NCBI RefSeq assembly: GCF_014066305.1
Contig: NW_023501050.1
Location: 1 to 64,000 of the forward strand
Direction of reading: 5' to 3'
Source: Letharia columbiana
Lineage: Eukaryota; Ascomycota; Lecanoromycetes; Lecanorales; Parmeliaceae
DNA: 64,000 nt
Position 1 is the stretch's first letter. Each line of letters starts with the position of its first letter. Positions 47,084 to 60,642 of the stretch are shown in pieces. A program made the translations under genes and the position numbers. The notes beneath the pieces are model-generated. The model ran no database searches. It was not told where the DNA came from and saw only the letters and a list, made by a program, of their open reading frames with translations.

Positions 47084-48359
47084 ATGGGCACCCTTGAAGA
47101 TCGCGCAGTCATTGCTATTCACGAGAAATTCCATAGTTTGCCGAGGAAGAGCAAGCCCAGAACATTTACGAACGGTAGTCAGGAGTGGGTGCCACTTAGC
47201 GGTATTGTAGTCATTGGAAAGGATGGAGCCATCACATGTTTGGCCTTAGGCACTGGGATGAAATGCTTACCAGGTTCACAATCCTTGCTTCTCGACAGCG
47301 GCACTGTCCTTCATGACTGGCACGCCGAGATCCTTGCCATACGAGCCTTCAATTATTTCCTTCTCCAGGAGTGCCATCAACTCGCCTCTTGCGCCAATTA
47401 CACGTCACCCATCCTTCGACGGAGACAAGCGCGTGAGCTGTCCGAAGTCCAGAATTCGCAGCCCTTCAGTATTCGCGAGGATCTGAGGATCATGATGTAT
47501 TGCTCTGAAGCACCATGCGGAGACGCAAGTATGGAGCTGGTGATGGAAGCGCAAGCCGACCCCACACCATGGCCCGTGACTGCCTCAAACGAGAAAGCTG
47601 CATCAGGCTTCCTCGGTCGCGGATCATTCTCGCAGCTAGGCGTTGTAAGACGGAAACCCTGTAAGAAAATTTGCCTGCCAAATATTGTCTGCTACTGATA
47701 ATATGCATGACAAAGCTCGAGCGGACAGCCCAATCACCTTGTCTAAGTCATGTTCAGACAAGCTGGCACTCAAGCAATGCACATCCCTGCTATCATCGCC
47801 AGTTTCGCTTCTAATTTCGCCTGGAAATGCATACATTGACACCCTTATCCTACCGTATCACCGGTACAGGCCAGAAGCTTGTGAGAGAGCCTTTGGACCT
47901 GCAGGGCGTATGTTGCCTGTTGATAATTCAACTTGGCTTGCGGGCTATCAATTTCGCCCGTTTCGAGTGGAGACTGCAGAGATTGATTTTCACTATTCAC
48001 GGAGAGTCGCAGGTACAAACCTGAATGGTCGCAAGGGCTCAAACATCTCAGCTGTGTGGACACCACGCCATCAAGAAACTCTGATCAACGGCGTCCTGCA
48101 GGGTCGCAAGCAAACGGATCCACTCGGGGCTAGTGCATTGTCAAGGATGCAGATTTGGAATCTCCTTGTGGAGACAATCGGTTTAATCGACGCCCTTCCG
48201 CCGAGAAATTTTCTTAAAATGTCCTCGTACCTAGATATGAAAAAATCAGATGGGTTGGAGCATAGACGACGTGTTAAAGATGATGTAAAAAGCGAGGCTC
48301 TCAAGGGTTGGAGCAATGAATCGTCCAACACCCTTTTCGAGGAGGCAGTGCGACCTTGA
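47084..48359 (+). CDS. TAD1: tRNA-specific adenosine deaminase Tad1 (A37 to inosine in tRNA-Ala)
   Basis: Two exons are modelled: 47084-47660 and 47716-48359 (406 aa). The 55-nt intron is GTAAGA..AAG and restores VRRKP-SRADSPITLSKSCSDK. The deaminase active site is visible: the catalytic DWHAE (residues 78-82; His and Glu), the first zinc Cys in SEAPCGDAS (Cys145), and the second within LSKSCSDKLA. The C-terminal ADAR-type extension follows (SPGNAYIDTLILPYHRYRPE, AVWTPRHQETLINGVLQGRK). This is the ADAR-like editase domain without double-stranded-RNA-binding domains, as expected for Tad1. The enzyme modifies position 37 next to the anticodon in eukaryotic tRNA-Ala. It is intact and close to the usual 400-residue length. 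Confidence 0.93.
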
Positions 48360-49676
48360 AAGGTCGGGAATCGTAAATTTGAGTAGAGTACCGAATTGTT
48401 TGCCAAACTTCAAGCATTCAAAGCTAGAATTGGAGGATATGCCAGGCTGAAAAGGAGTGCTAATCAACAGACGCTTCGACCTCTTCCCCACTGCTGTTTC
48501 TCACATTCAGGAACATCCTCTTGGCATCTCCGCCAATTGCCAAGGTCCGGTCAATAAGGAGAGTATCACTGGGTAGGATTTTCAACCTATTTACAGTTTA
48601 CATACTTCATTTCTTCGTCTCACTCGTCCTAATCTACAAAATTATCGACTCCGCAACCCAGATCATCTACTTGTTGGAGTCTAGTTTCCGCAGAGATGAT
48701 GAGCTAAGCCCGGGTCCAAGCATGACTGTGAAGTCAATGGTCAGACCGTTTGGCCAGAATGTGATCGACGAGACGTAAATGATCGCAAGGGCAAGTTTGT
48801 CTACGGCTCCTTGCAGAGTTCGCGAATGCAGCCAATCTTCAGAGTGTAAGGAAAGATAAGCAGGGTTATGAGCACCATCAGCCTTCGAACATCCAGCAAA
48901 TGGCCTGACAGCTCAATCCTCGATTAGGCCATACGCTGTCCAGCAAGGCCGCCGCTCGGGCATTGCCCTAGAAATAGGACGAATGTGTTCTTTCAGTCAA
49001 CGGCGGCACTGTGGATTTGGAGGTGCAGGAACCCATCGTACCAACAGGTCTCCAACCCTAGAGAAAACAGATCACGTTTAATTCCCACAGAAGTGCAGAT
49101 ACCCATCGTATGGACAGAGCGCCCACCTCAACAATGAAACGTCGACTTCCACCTTCCCATACGCAGGCGAAAGGTTATGCCCGGATTCACGGATTGCTCA
49201 CTATAAGACTGTTCAAGCCTCCTGGTCTGATTCACTAAATCTAGGTTCCAGCAGTGCAAGATGTGACATGTGCTTTTCACGTTTCACACATCAATAAAAG
49301 CGGTGATCTTTGAGGACATCAGCTTAAGTTTTGAAATGCAAACATGCAAGAAGCCTTTTCGACCTGAAAATCCTAACGCTTATTGGCTGTGATACCTCTG
49401 TCGGCACGTTGCATCAAAGAACAATATCATGTTTCATGCGTCCAATGACATTGCTCATTAAAGAATCATGTCATAACATGCGGTGGGCTACCTGCTGTTA
49501 GGAAATGACGGATCAGATCTTGATGTTCGCGGCTTACCAGATGAGCTTGAAAAACCTGGCACGCCATGGGTCTTTCCTCCTTTCGCTCTTGCTTTCCAAA
49601 CCTTCCTTTCTCTCGTCTTTGGTCATATTATTCTATCGGCCAATACCTTGACCCAACGCCAGCTTCTGCCGCCACC
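48360..49676. other. Intergenic region with a possible membrane-protein fragment and a short direct repeat
   Basis: At 48521-48778 (+) an 85-residue frame has one clear membrane span (FTVYILHFFVSLVLIYKII) but starts with TTG and has no ATG upstream. It may be a gene fragment. A 25-bp imperfect direct repeat (GTGCAG..ACCCATCGTA..ACAG) occurs at about 49023-49047 and 49093-49116. The right part is the promoter and leader of the dynamin-like gene. Confidence 0.4.
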
Positions 49677-52015
49677 ATGGGGTCCTCAAAACAATCCAGC
49701 GACACTATTGTTCAAGATCCTCCTCAAAGAAACCCGGAAATTCGGTCAGAACCAGCTGTCATCAAAGAAATGGACATCACATCGTCACTTGAAAACCTTC
49801 AGACGGATGAACAGCGACGGGTCCTTGATACCGTAGCTCAGGTCCGCAAATGTGGCCTCGAGAGTATCTTGTCTCTTCCGCAGCTCGTCGTTTGTGGGGA
49901 CCAGTCGGCAGGCAAAAGCTCTGTGCTCGAAGCTCTTACAGAGATCCCATTCCCTAGGAACGACAACCTATGTACCAGGTTTGCAACAGAGATCGTTCTA
50001 CGACGCGCGCATACCAACTTGCTGACCATCAAGATAATTCCGGATCCCAAACGAGCTGCTGTCGAGCAGACACCCTTCAAAGCCTTCAGGCAATCCATCA
50101 CCAACTTCGATGAACTTCCTCGAATAATGGACGCTGCGATGGACTTAATGGATATCGGTGCTGGTGCTTCAGGGCCCAAATCCAAAGCTTTCGCGAGGGA
50201 TGTCCTCAGTATCGAGATTGAAGGTCCATCAAGACCGCAACTTACATTGGTCGATATTCCTGGATTGATTCAGACCGATACGAAGGGCATCACTAAGGCT
50301 GATGTTGAGCTTGTGGGGGAGATCACGGATCAGTACATCAAGCAACCTCGCACAATCTGCTTGGCTGTCGTCTCTGCGGCCAGTGACCCCGCTAATCAGA
50401 GCATTCTCACGAAAGTACGTAAGGTTGACCCTGACGGAGATCGTACTCTTGGGATCATTACCAAGCCCGACAGGCTTCCATCAGGCTCTGGGAGTGAGGC
50501 TGCATACATAGAACTGGCCAAGAACAATGATATCTTCTTCAAATTAGGTTGGCACGTGCTCAAGAATCGCACGTTCGAAGAACGAGATTCCAATCTCATG
50601 GAGCGCAACATGGCTGAGGCAACGTACTTCCGCACCTCCAATTTCAAGGTTCTACCAGAGCATTGCGTGGGCGTCGATAAACTGAGGAATCGTCTGAGCG
50701 TCCTACTCTTTGAGCACGTCAAGCAAGAATTGCCAAAGCTCCGGAGCGATCTGGAGGAAGCGCTGCTCGACGCAAAGACACAGCTTCAAGTAATGGGGAG
50801 TAACCGAACAACGGCTGCAGATTGCAAGGCCTACTTGGTGCAGCTCAGTCTCGATTTCTACGAGGTCTGCAAGGCGGCTGTTGATGGGCACTATGAAGGA
50901 GGGTATTTCATTTCTGACGCCGATCCCGCCTTCTCGCTCACGTCTTCAGCAACAATTCGCAGAATCCGTGCCGTCGTGCAATACATGAACACCGAGTTCT
51001 CCGATAACATGCGCGCCAATGGACACAAGTACCAGATCGACATGTCTGACGGAACGAATGTCGACTCTCTGTTCCGCCCTCTGCTAGATACGGTACTAAA
51101 TGGATTTGGCTGGCTTCCTAGGTCCGTGTCACCTGCCAAAATGGACCGTAAAAAGGCCTTTGCATGGGTTCATCTGGTGCTTGTTCGTACCCGAGGAAGG
51201 GAATTAGTAGGCAACTTCAACCCGCTCCTTGTGGGCGAGCTCTTTTGGGAGCAGAGTGCACACTGGAAACGCCTGGCCGTAGAGTATCTGGACCAGGTGG
51301 CCGACGTCTGCCGACGCTTCCTTGAAATCCTGCTCCACGACAAATGCCCAAAGGACGTAATCTCCCGTCTTCACACATCGATTTTCCTAGAGGCACTCAA
51401 GGCTAGATACCAGGACGCCATGGAAGAGCTCGAACGCTTGATCGAGGATACCAAAAGTTATCCGATCAACTACAATCACTATTACACAGACACCATCCAA
51501 CAGCGCCGCGAAGAGAGACGCAAAGCTACCGAAGCCACTAAGCCAAAGATGGAGGGCGCAGCGGCCGCTGAAGGCTCCTCTTCCGAAGTTCAGCCCACTC
51601 AGGCTCCTACAAGCACCGATGCCGATCAAGCCATAGAAAACTACTCTCGCCGCATCGACCCGAACATGGAGAACGTCAGCTGCGAAGAAGCTCTCGATTG
51701 CCTGCTCGCCATCTACGAGGTGAGTCATCGCTGCTCCCGGAAGTAAGTCAAACTGACGATTCTTCCATGCAGGTATCGCAGAAGACCTTCGTGGCAAACG
51801 TCACAACGCAAGTGGTAGAGCGCCACATCATCCGTGGCCTGGAGAAAATATTCTCTCCTGTCGCCGTGAACGGCTTGACCGACCCAGAAGTCGAGGCCAT
51901 CGCCTCGGAGCCCGCCAGCGCGAAGCGCCAGAGACAATTCTTGGAGGATCGCATTGCGAAATTGAAGGATGGACAGAGCATCTTCCGTAGTGTCATGGGT
52001 AGTGCTGCGATGTAG
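49677..52015 (+). CDS. Dynamin-family large GTPase (fungal Mx/dynamin-like)
   Basis: Two exons are modelled: 49677-51719 and 51773-52015 (761 aa). The 53-nt intron is GTGAGT..CAG, in phase 0. The start is set by a perfect Kozak context (GCCACCATGG); an in-frame upstream extension exists but has no comparable context. GTPase motifs run in order: G1 GDQSAGKSS (about residue 77), G3 DIPGLIQTD, G4 TKPDRL. A middle/stalk region follows, then a C-terminal GTPase effector domain split by the intron (ALDCLLAIYE, VSQKTFVANVTTQVVERHII). There is no pleckstrin-homology or transmembrane segment, so it is neither classical dynamin nor mitofusin. It resembles the many fungal Mx-like paralogues of unknown role, probably membrane remodelling or defence-like functions. 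Confidence 0.9.
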
Positions 52016-52794
52016 TACGACCTTCCACCTGATCCGATCTCTCTTTTAAGGTGGTTGCTCTCATTAGGTAAGAATTGCGATGGGTCCTTGTTCAACAAGA
52101 CCGCTAGTGGAAGACTCGTCACAGATATATCGTTTGACACAAGAAGACTTTTAGCATCCCATTTCTCCGCACCTCCCTCTGCAAAACCCCCTACTCATAT
52201 CCAACCAGCACCCCAACAACGGACACCTCAACGCCTCAGATTTTCCGTCCCCTCCTCCATCCTCCCCTCGCATGGAGTCGTCCATGACCAAGATCACAAG
52301 AGAGCCACCGCCACCGAATTCGCGCATCTTTGCCACCCTCCCTCCCATCCCAACCCGCTCCCCCACTCCCCCGCACCGTGTGCTTACTTACTCCCACCCC
52401 CGTGCGCATATCCTATGCCATGCCATGCAGCGAATATCCTTCATTGCCGTACCCATCACACAGACCGCCCAGAACGCAATTAAATCACAGGAAATGGTTA
52501 TGTAGTACACAGCTTCTAGTAGGATTAACATATATTTTTTTCTCTACCGGATATACAAGGGCCCGTGAGCGGAAAAGTCCGAGTGTAGGACTGTGCTGAT
52601 GTAAGGCTCGCCGTATATTGTAGTCTTAGCTCATACGTGGATTTATATCAATGCGGGGGGGGGGGCTTTTCATTGTTGACGATCATGATGAAGCTGTTTG
52701 GGGCAAGGAAAGCCAGGTCCGACAGATCGGTCGGACTATGTAAGATCTATAGGGGGAGCCCCAAATTGAAGTGGGTGAGTGAATGAGTGAGCGA

Positions 52795-52828
52795 GTCAGT
52801 CAGTCAGTCAGTCAGTCAGTCAGTCAGT
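52795..52828. repeat. (GTCA)n microsatellite
   Basis: Eight or more uninterrupted GTCA units follow a degenerate GAGT/GAAT-rich prelude from 52775. Confidence 0.9.
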
Positions 52829-53101
52829 GAAAAGGGCAGGAGGCGCGGCAAGCTCGCGTGAGGCAATCTTTTTCTCTGGCTGAGTGCTGGTCGAGAGAGA
52901 GAAGAGGGGACGTTTCTCCGCTGGTGCTGGACCAAGAGGGAATGCGGACATTGTCGGCTGAGGTACAATGCAGGATAGACGGTATTCTAAGATAGCATTG
53001 TAGAGCTTGATTAGACACATCCCAGGGCCTTTGATACACCATTCTCACGCATTCATCTCGGCTCTGCAATCTTGAGTACCGTGGACTCATCCGACAAACA
53101 G

Positions 53102-53416
53102 ATGAACGCCGGCAAGTACCCCACTCCTATATCATCCGGAGCTCGGAAAGCCTCCGGAAGTACCAACATACCTACCCTCCCCTTTTCCCACGCATCTACC
53201 GAATCCCCCTCGTCTCGCGCTGCAAGACTCGTTCAAAAAGCAGGAAGGGGGGCGCCTGTGTCCCCGTTCCTCAGCCTCATTCAGAAGATCGAAGAGTCCA
53301 CCAAACCGCACCCGACTTTCCCAAGCACACTAGCCTCCTTTCCCCCTTTCAAGAAGCACACTCCCACCTCGCTCCTTCATAAGTCAATCCGTAGCAAAAA
53401 AAGAGGGGAACCGTAG
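53102..53416 (+). CDS. Possible small basic Ser/Pro-rich protein
   Basis: An ATG-started frame of 104 aa is rich in Ser, Pro and Lys (SSRAARLVQKAGRGAPVSP). It has no domain and an unremarkable context. The sequence is less repetitive than random GC-rich frames, so a real small protein or an exon is possible. Confidence 0.25.
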   Translation: MNAGKYPTPISSGARKASGSTNIPTLPFSHASTESPSSRAARLVQKAGRGAPVSPFLSLIQKIEESTKPHPTFPSTLASFPPFKKHTPTSLLHKSIRSKKRGEP

Positions 53417-54206
53417 CCGATGCGAAAATACGAAATTCTGCATTAGTACACGCAGTAAGCTGTAGCAAGCAAGCTCGCTCGCTTGAGTGTTCAGCTTCGG
53501 AGAAGGAAGATCATCGATGCACATGGTGGCTGAAAAAAACCGTGGGTCTTTTGAGAGAGAGAGAATGATGTGCATTAGTGCCGCAGCAGACCACCTAATC
53601 GTTTGGAGGGGAATATCCCCGTGTTTTGAGCGAAGCGGTTCCCAGTTCGGGAGAGGGTGGGTCCGACGCGTATGCGTGGCATGGCCGATAGCGAACGGAG
53701 GGGTTTTTCTGGGCGAGGATATGATTCGGAAGAAGTATGTTGATGAGGGCAGGTAGTATTGTGCGTCTGTCATTTGCCCAGACCTGGGTTAGCGTATGTA
53801 AGCAGGGACGGACGTCTCGCTTGTACCCAAAGCGTTTTAACACAAAATCATGCGCGCATCATCAGCGAAACGGTGCTTAACACATTGACCTGCGGCGCCA
53901 CCCATTCAACCGTGCTTCTTTCCACGATCCATAATCCCCGAAGCTACTTTTCTCCATGCTGCCTCATCTCAGCCAGCCAGCAAGCGTACATGGTAGCAAA
54001 CCTTTCGCAATCGAAGGAATCGTGGCTGACGTGTCACTATCTGGTGCGCGAACAAACAACTCTCACTGTCATCGTAGCCCCATAAAATGAGTACAAGTAG
54101 CTCGTGGGGAAGGGAACTTCCTTTCTTGTGAATGAACCGAGGAAGCCATCAGCGCTCCGCTTGACCAAATCGACATACCTCAAAGCAGCTAATTGTGCTC
54201 CAGTTT

Positions 54207-54383
54207 TTCATTCATCGTGGGATCAATAGCCTTTCTTGCCTTGATTCGATCAGAAATGGATACGGAGCCGAGCAACAGCGACGACTGCCTTCGCTTCGTG
54301 TTTCATTCATTGTGGGATCAATGACCTTTCCTGCTTCCATTTGATCAGGAATGCATACCAAACAGAGCCGAGATCAGGCGATG
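54207..54383. repeat. Diverged tandem duplication (~75 bp, two copies)
   Basis: Copy 1 (54207-54283) and copy 2 (54302-54383) both begin TTCATTCAT[C/T]GTGGGATCAAT and share GAGCCGAG near their ends. Many of the differences are transitions (C/T, A/G). It lies 220-400 bp upstream of the BTB-like gene start and could be a duplicated upstream element. Confidence 0.6.
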
Positions 54384-54601
54384 TTTGTCGTCACTGATTG
54401 GCGGAACGAGTTTAATATCGACATTGAGCAAAATCAGTCGCCGAGGTCGCCAACTGTACATATACAGCTGTTCCTGACCTGACCTTTGTCTCTTCTGTAT
54501 ACCACTTCAAGCTGCATTTCCTAACACTGATTGCTTGTTGTTCTTGAACGTTCTCATCCATTACACGTATATATCCGTACACATATATATCTCAAACAGA
54601 G

Positions 54602-55334
54602 ATGTCCACAGCAGCGAACACGCCAGCTCATGGAGTTGCCATCGCTCCACAGCTCAGCAAGAGAGCACTTGCAGAGTAGATCTCATATTTCACATTGAGA
54701 CAGTAGTCACTGACGTATCCCAGGCTCAAGAAAGGCGGAAAGGTCGAAATCTGGGTCCAATGCACGCCCTTCAAGGTCGAAGTCAACGGCGCAACGAAGG
54801 TCGAGAGCGAGTACGTGCTCTTCCACCTTCACAGGACATTAGTGAAGCATTTTTCTCCAAAGTGGAAGCGAGAGCTGGCGGAAGATGCGCAGGCTAACCG
54901 CATTCACGTGCCATTCCCGAAAGAGCCCGTGAAGCTGATCGTGGGCTGGATTGTGGGCGGGGGAGGCAATGACTTGAACACGCCGGACGCTTTCTACCCG
55001 AAACACGACCTTCGAAAGCTGGAGATTCTGAAGAGTGTGGCATCGTATCTGGAGATTAAGTCGCTGGTTGAGCTCTTTATGAAGGACATCCTCGCCTGGA
55101 TACCGGCTCTTCCGCCGGTGTCAATCGGCAGCTTGGTACCAAAACCTGTTATAAACAAACCAATCGCTCTGGAGAAGCTCTGCTGGTACTGCGATAAGCC
55201 AGGGTAAGTTCACACAATGGCCACCTTCCTGTACTCCTCTAATCACGACAACCAGACATATCGAAAGAGACTGCCCCGAGCGCAGCGCCGTCCATGTGAC
55301 CAAGTCACAAGGAGAAACATACGCAATGAATTGA
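54602..55334 (+). CDS. BTB-like domain protein with a C-terminal CCHC zinc knuckle
   Basis: Three exons are modelled: 54602-54675, 54724-55203 and 55256-55334 (210 aa). Introns of 48 and 52 nt are GTAGAT..CAG and GTAAGT..CAG. The central part (LFHLHRTLVKHFSPKWKREL, then FPKEPVKLIVGWIVGGGGND, then LRKLEILKSVASYLEIKSLV) has the shape of a fungal BTB/POZ-type fold used for protein-protein contacts. Splicing of intron 2 completes a zinc knuckle, CWYCDKPGHIERDC (CX2CX4HX4C), a nucleic-acid-binding motif. The model stops shortly after at TGA 55332-55334. A further frame downstream (about 55420-55600; RSPSRRQRVPPPPHHGHS) looks like an Arg/Ser/His-rich tail, so the 3' end may be longer through an intron I could not place. 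Confidence 0.65.
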
Positions 55335-56786
55335 ACGATCTTAGCAACGAAGATAAACGATATGCACTCCAGACACCTAGCTTTCTAGGGCCGAGCTCGA
55401 ACAGCTATCCAACCAGGTCTTGAGAAGCTGAAGCTGAAGCTGAAGCCCGTGTCCGGTCGCAGGTCGCCTTCCCGCCGTCAACGCGTGCCTCCTCCTCCAC
55501 ACCATGGTCACTCTGATCACCACGGCCACTCTGGAAATCATGGCCATTCCAACCGCGAGATAATAGCCGTCGACGCGAGCGGAAAGAACCACGTATCAAA
55601 CTAGAACACGATCGCGATCGAAGTGGACGGGCCAGTAACCGGCGCCGTTTCCAAGACCACGGGAGCTGCGAGCGGCTCCGTGATGAGTGCGCAAAAATGT
55701 AATGCATCACTTAGAGCGATAGGAGCAAACCCTTACCCCAAAATGAATCGACGACATTGGTGAAGCCGATAACTGTCGAGATATTGGCTATTGGCCGTCC
55801 AGGCACCGAGTACTCGTTGGACGGGTGCACCGTCGAGAGACAGAGAGACGGGCCCGTAATTGGAGGAATGGTAAGATTCGTAAGAATAGTAAGCGTAGCA
55901 GTGTTAAAACACAGCGTCAGTACCTGTAAGGTCTAAGAGGCTCCATGGGAACGAGAGGCTAGTTAGCAAATTTGCCGATTATCCCGTTTCACACCTTGAC
56001 TCTGCAATCTTGCTTGCGCCTCCTCCATGTCAAGCGTCAGAGAACCTGGTACTATCCGCTTCGATTTAGTTTTCATCATCGTGCCCGCCAAACGTGGTCT
56101 TAGAAAAAGTAATAGTCCAGGCGGTATACATCCTTAAGATTCCAACAACAGCAGCATTGGCGAGGAGTTGTGCGCTATTCAGGATTCCACTTAAGGAATT
56201 CAATCATGAACGACCATTTTGTCCGAGTTGATGCCCTTCCGCGATGTTGAAACCTAAAAACGAAGCCGATAGTATAGGGGCAGAGTAGCAGTTGTCCAAT
56301 TCGTCTCAGTGAAGGATGGAGATGCGCCACGCGATATTGAGTATGTCCATCAGCAAGCAGCCACGCATCACCATGTCAGGATCTCTGTTGCACGTGCACT
56401 TGTATTGGACTCAGAGATCGAGGTCTCCCTCTCCGCTAGTCTCAACTACCCGTCCCCTTCATCCCCTCAGCTTCCCCCAAAACTCCGAAGCGAAAACAAG
56501 TCATGTCACCTTTGTTACGCCCACTGCAGCTCGGTAGCCTGTCCAAAATCGTCCCCTCTCGAGCGCTCAAATTCATCTCTAGCATGTCAGGTAGTGGAGG
56601 AGAAAGCTTGTCAGCGCCAGATGATGATGATAGGGAGCGGCCGGTTTCAAGGCACGCGACGATGGGGTATGATGTCCAAAACTTTTCGATACTATACGTT
56701 TCGCAAGTACTTGCGCTAGTGAAACGCTCAGGGTGGAATCATCATCCAGATACCTTTTTCCCAAATAGATCGCCTCTGTATAAGAT
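55335..56786. other. Intergenic region, possible 3' extension of the BTB-like gene
   Basis: At 55420-55605 a plus-strand frame encodes an Arg/Ser- and His/Gly-rich stretch that may be a missed terminal exon of the zinc-knuckle gene. The frames at 56309-56835 (+) have no domain. The remainder is 3' flank of the homocitrate synthase gene. Nothing else is recognised. Confidence 0.4.
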
Positions 56787-58533
<1,747 letters not shown>

Positions 58534-59086
58534 TTCTGTGGTGAATAAATGAAGTAATAGAGGCAATTGAAGGCTTTGGGCTGTTTGCCGGGAGAAGATG
58601 TCGTTGCAACGAAGAGAAGGTTTTCAAATCGAGTCACACGAATGGGGGCACTGGGGAAATGACGAGTTACAGAGTTTTTCGGGCCGATGGATTATCCGAA
58701 GCCAAGCCCCGGTTTAGGTCCAGATCATGTACTGCAGGAAATGGTGGGTCCCGCATAGAATAAACTCCCCTGGCGCCTGGGTACAAATGGCAACTGGCAA
58801 GAAGAGAACAGTCATTCACCAAAGCTATGGAGATCAAGCTAAAACTTCCGGGGGGTGGTCATCACTCTCGTTTCGTCATACAGCAACTAGTCGCCGAGGG
58901 TCTCTACCAAACGGAAACGGATGTCATGGGTGAAGATGCAACGACAATAGTTCAGAGTCTGCAAAGCTACCTAAAGGGACGCAGGTTACGCAGTAGGAGG
59001 AAGGCCATAGCCTTGCGAAGAGGAAAGAACTTAATCAAAAACCTATAGGACACGCCAACCCACTGATCGCACAGGACATATTCGCG
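58534..59086. other. Intergenic region upstream of homocitrate synthase
   Basis: About 550 bp with the lysine-gene promoter on its left and the 3' end of a HET-type pseudogene on its right. The short plus frames at 58727-59048 show no domain. Confidence 0.45.
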
Positions 59087-60642
59087 TCATGGCCCCTTCT
59101 TCCTCAAACATTCTCTGGTTGTGAAAACCCCAACCTTTACAAGGGCTCCAGATCGTGTCTCTTCCAAAAGGATCCCTCGAACATAGTCTCTCCCTAAGAA
59201 TTTGACGTTGATAAGAGCTACCGCGTAGTTTCGTGAGAATGGCAACCAATTCTTCTCCCATTCTCCCAGATCGATACTTCGATTGCGATCCCCTTTCCGT
59301 CCCGCAGGTCCAAGCTTCTGGTAAAGCCCACTGTCCATAAGGTACGCAAGTGTCACGGAAGCAATCAAGGGCATCCCCTCATGGTGCGACGCCGGGACCA
59401 GAACCGCAGCCTCGGGTATGCTGACAGATCCGTCCGCTTCAATACTCCACAGCTTCACCGAGGGGTGATCGCCTTCGCTAAACTGCCATCGCGGGAGGAA
59501 AATCTCTTCGAAGGTTTGACCATTGTCCTGGCTATGGGCGCTGAATGGCAGAAGCGATCCTCGAATGTCTCAAATCCTAGAGAAATCCTCATCGATATCG
59601 GTTCGAATGACGATTGAACTGTAGAAGCGAGCCCCTAGCATTTCAGCTGTTTCTCTGAGAAACAAGGTCGGATAGAGACCCAGAAAAAGATCCTTTTCTA
59701 ACTCGCGGAGCGTTTCAGTTCGAGGTGCTTCGATAAACCACCCAGTAGCCCCGATCACCGACACAATGGCCTCGGCTCGGCCTTCCTTGCAATGCCTCTG
59801 CTCTGGCTTCCCAAGCTTCATGGTTGATTCTCGGTTTATCACGTGGAGATCCGCCAATCCAGTCCGTTCAAGGACTGCAAATAATCTGATGTACCCTCCA
59901 GGGTAATGGCCTCCCCGAACCAAAGCGCCGAGCTTCTCGGAGGAGGATATCTCTAGAAAAGCCGAGTCAAATCGGTGTGAAGCAGCCTCTTCGGGATCGA
60001 GTGCAACAGCCGAGGTCAGAGCGTGATTTAACACATACGCCGATAGTGCAACCAATCCATCCAGGGGCACTGGTACGCCGCCTCCCACAATAAGCATTTC
60101 CCAATCTCTTGAACACAACAACATGTCAGGGCGCAGGTAGTCTTCTTGCAAAGTCCAAAGGGATGTGAACCAAGCCAAAAGTCTAAGATCGGACCCTGAT
60201 TCATCTGCACGATATTCATACGGTTCGAAACAGTTCGGTAGAACTTGAAGCTGCGCCGAATGTGCCAACAGTATAGCTTCTCGCCTGGGATGATATTTCT
60301 CCGAAATTTGTGAAAGTAAGGTACTGTGGTACTGTATACACATTCACTGTGTTGTAGCCCTCAGGCCACTCCAATCTGGAATCATGTTCAGCCATGCGAT
60401 GGCATACTGGGCCCTCTGGAGATCACAGGTTGTCTAGCAATTCCTCTCAAGGCTATCGCTGACCTGTCCTGTGGAATACATAGCAAGTCGAACCAGATGT
60501 ACGGCGTCGTGACTGGTACTTTTCGTAGGATAGCTGGGGGAGAAAATGGGTACCGCATATTCGATATCTTAACACCCTGATGATCTCCGCACAGCGAGGT
60601 TGCAGACTCTGCGGTCTTCTGCTCGACAAGATCCAAGAGCAA
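59087..60642 (-). pseudogene. Broken HET-type (heterokaryon incompatibility-like) gene
   Basis: Read from 60642 leftwards, the frame shows the HET signature TPYIWFDLLCIPQDRS. A one-base shift at about 60409-60430 moves it to YAIAWLNMIPDWSGL. That second frame stays open to 59087 except for TGA at 60344-60346 and TGA at 59570-59572. The body matches HET-type proteins (LLAWFTSLWTLQEDYLRPDM, AEAIVSVIGATGW, LGLYPTLFLRE). Both stops can arise by G-to-A or C-to-T transitions (TGG or CGA to TGA). The usual start of the HET domain (a SHCWG-like motif) is missing, so the 5' end is also lost near 60640, where the opposite-strand HET gene begins. No intron pattern repairs the frame. HET proteins trigger cell death when incompatible hyphae fuse. 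Confidence 0.7.

Larger units (their letters stand above)
52016..54601. other. Long intergenic region with simple repeats and a diverged duplication
   Basis: The 2.6-kb region holds a run of about 12 G (52654-52665), a GTCA microsatellite (52795-52828), a doubtful small ORF (53102-53416) and two diverged copies of a ~75-bp sequence (54207-54283 and 54302-54383). No certain gene is present. Its right end is the promoter of the BTB-like gene, with TATA-like ATATAT near 54565-54590. Confidence 0.5.
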
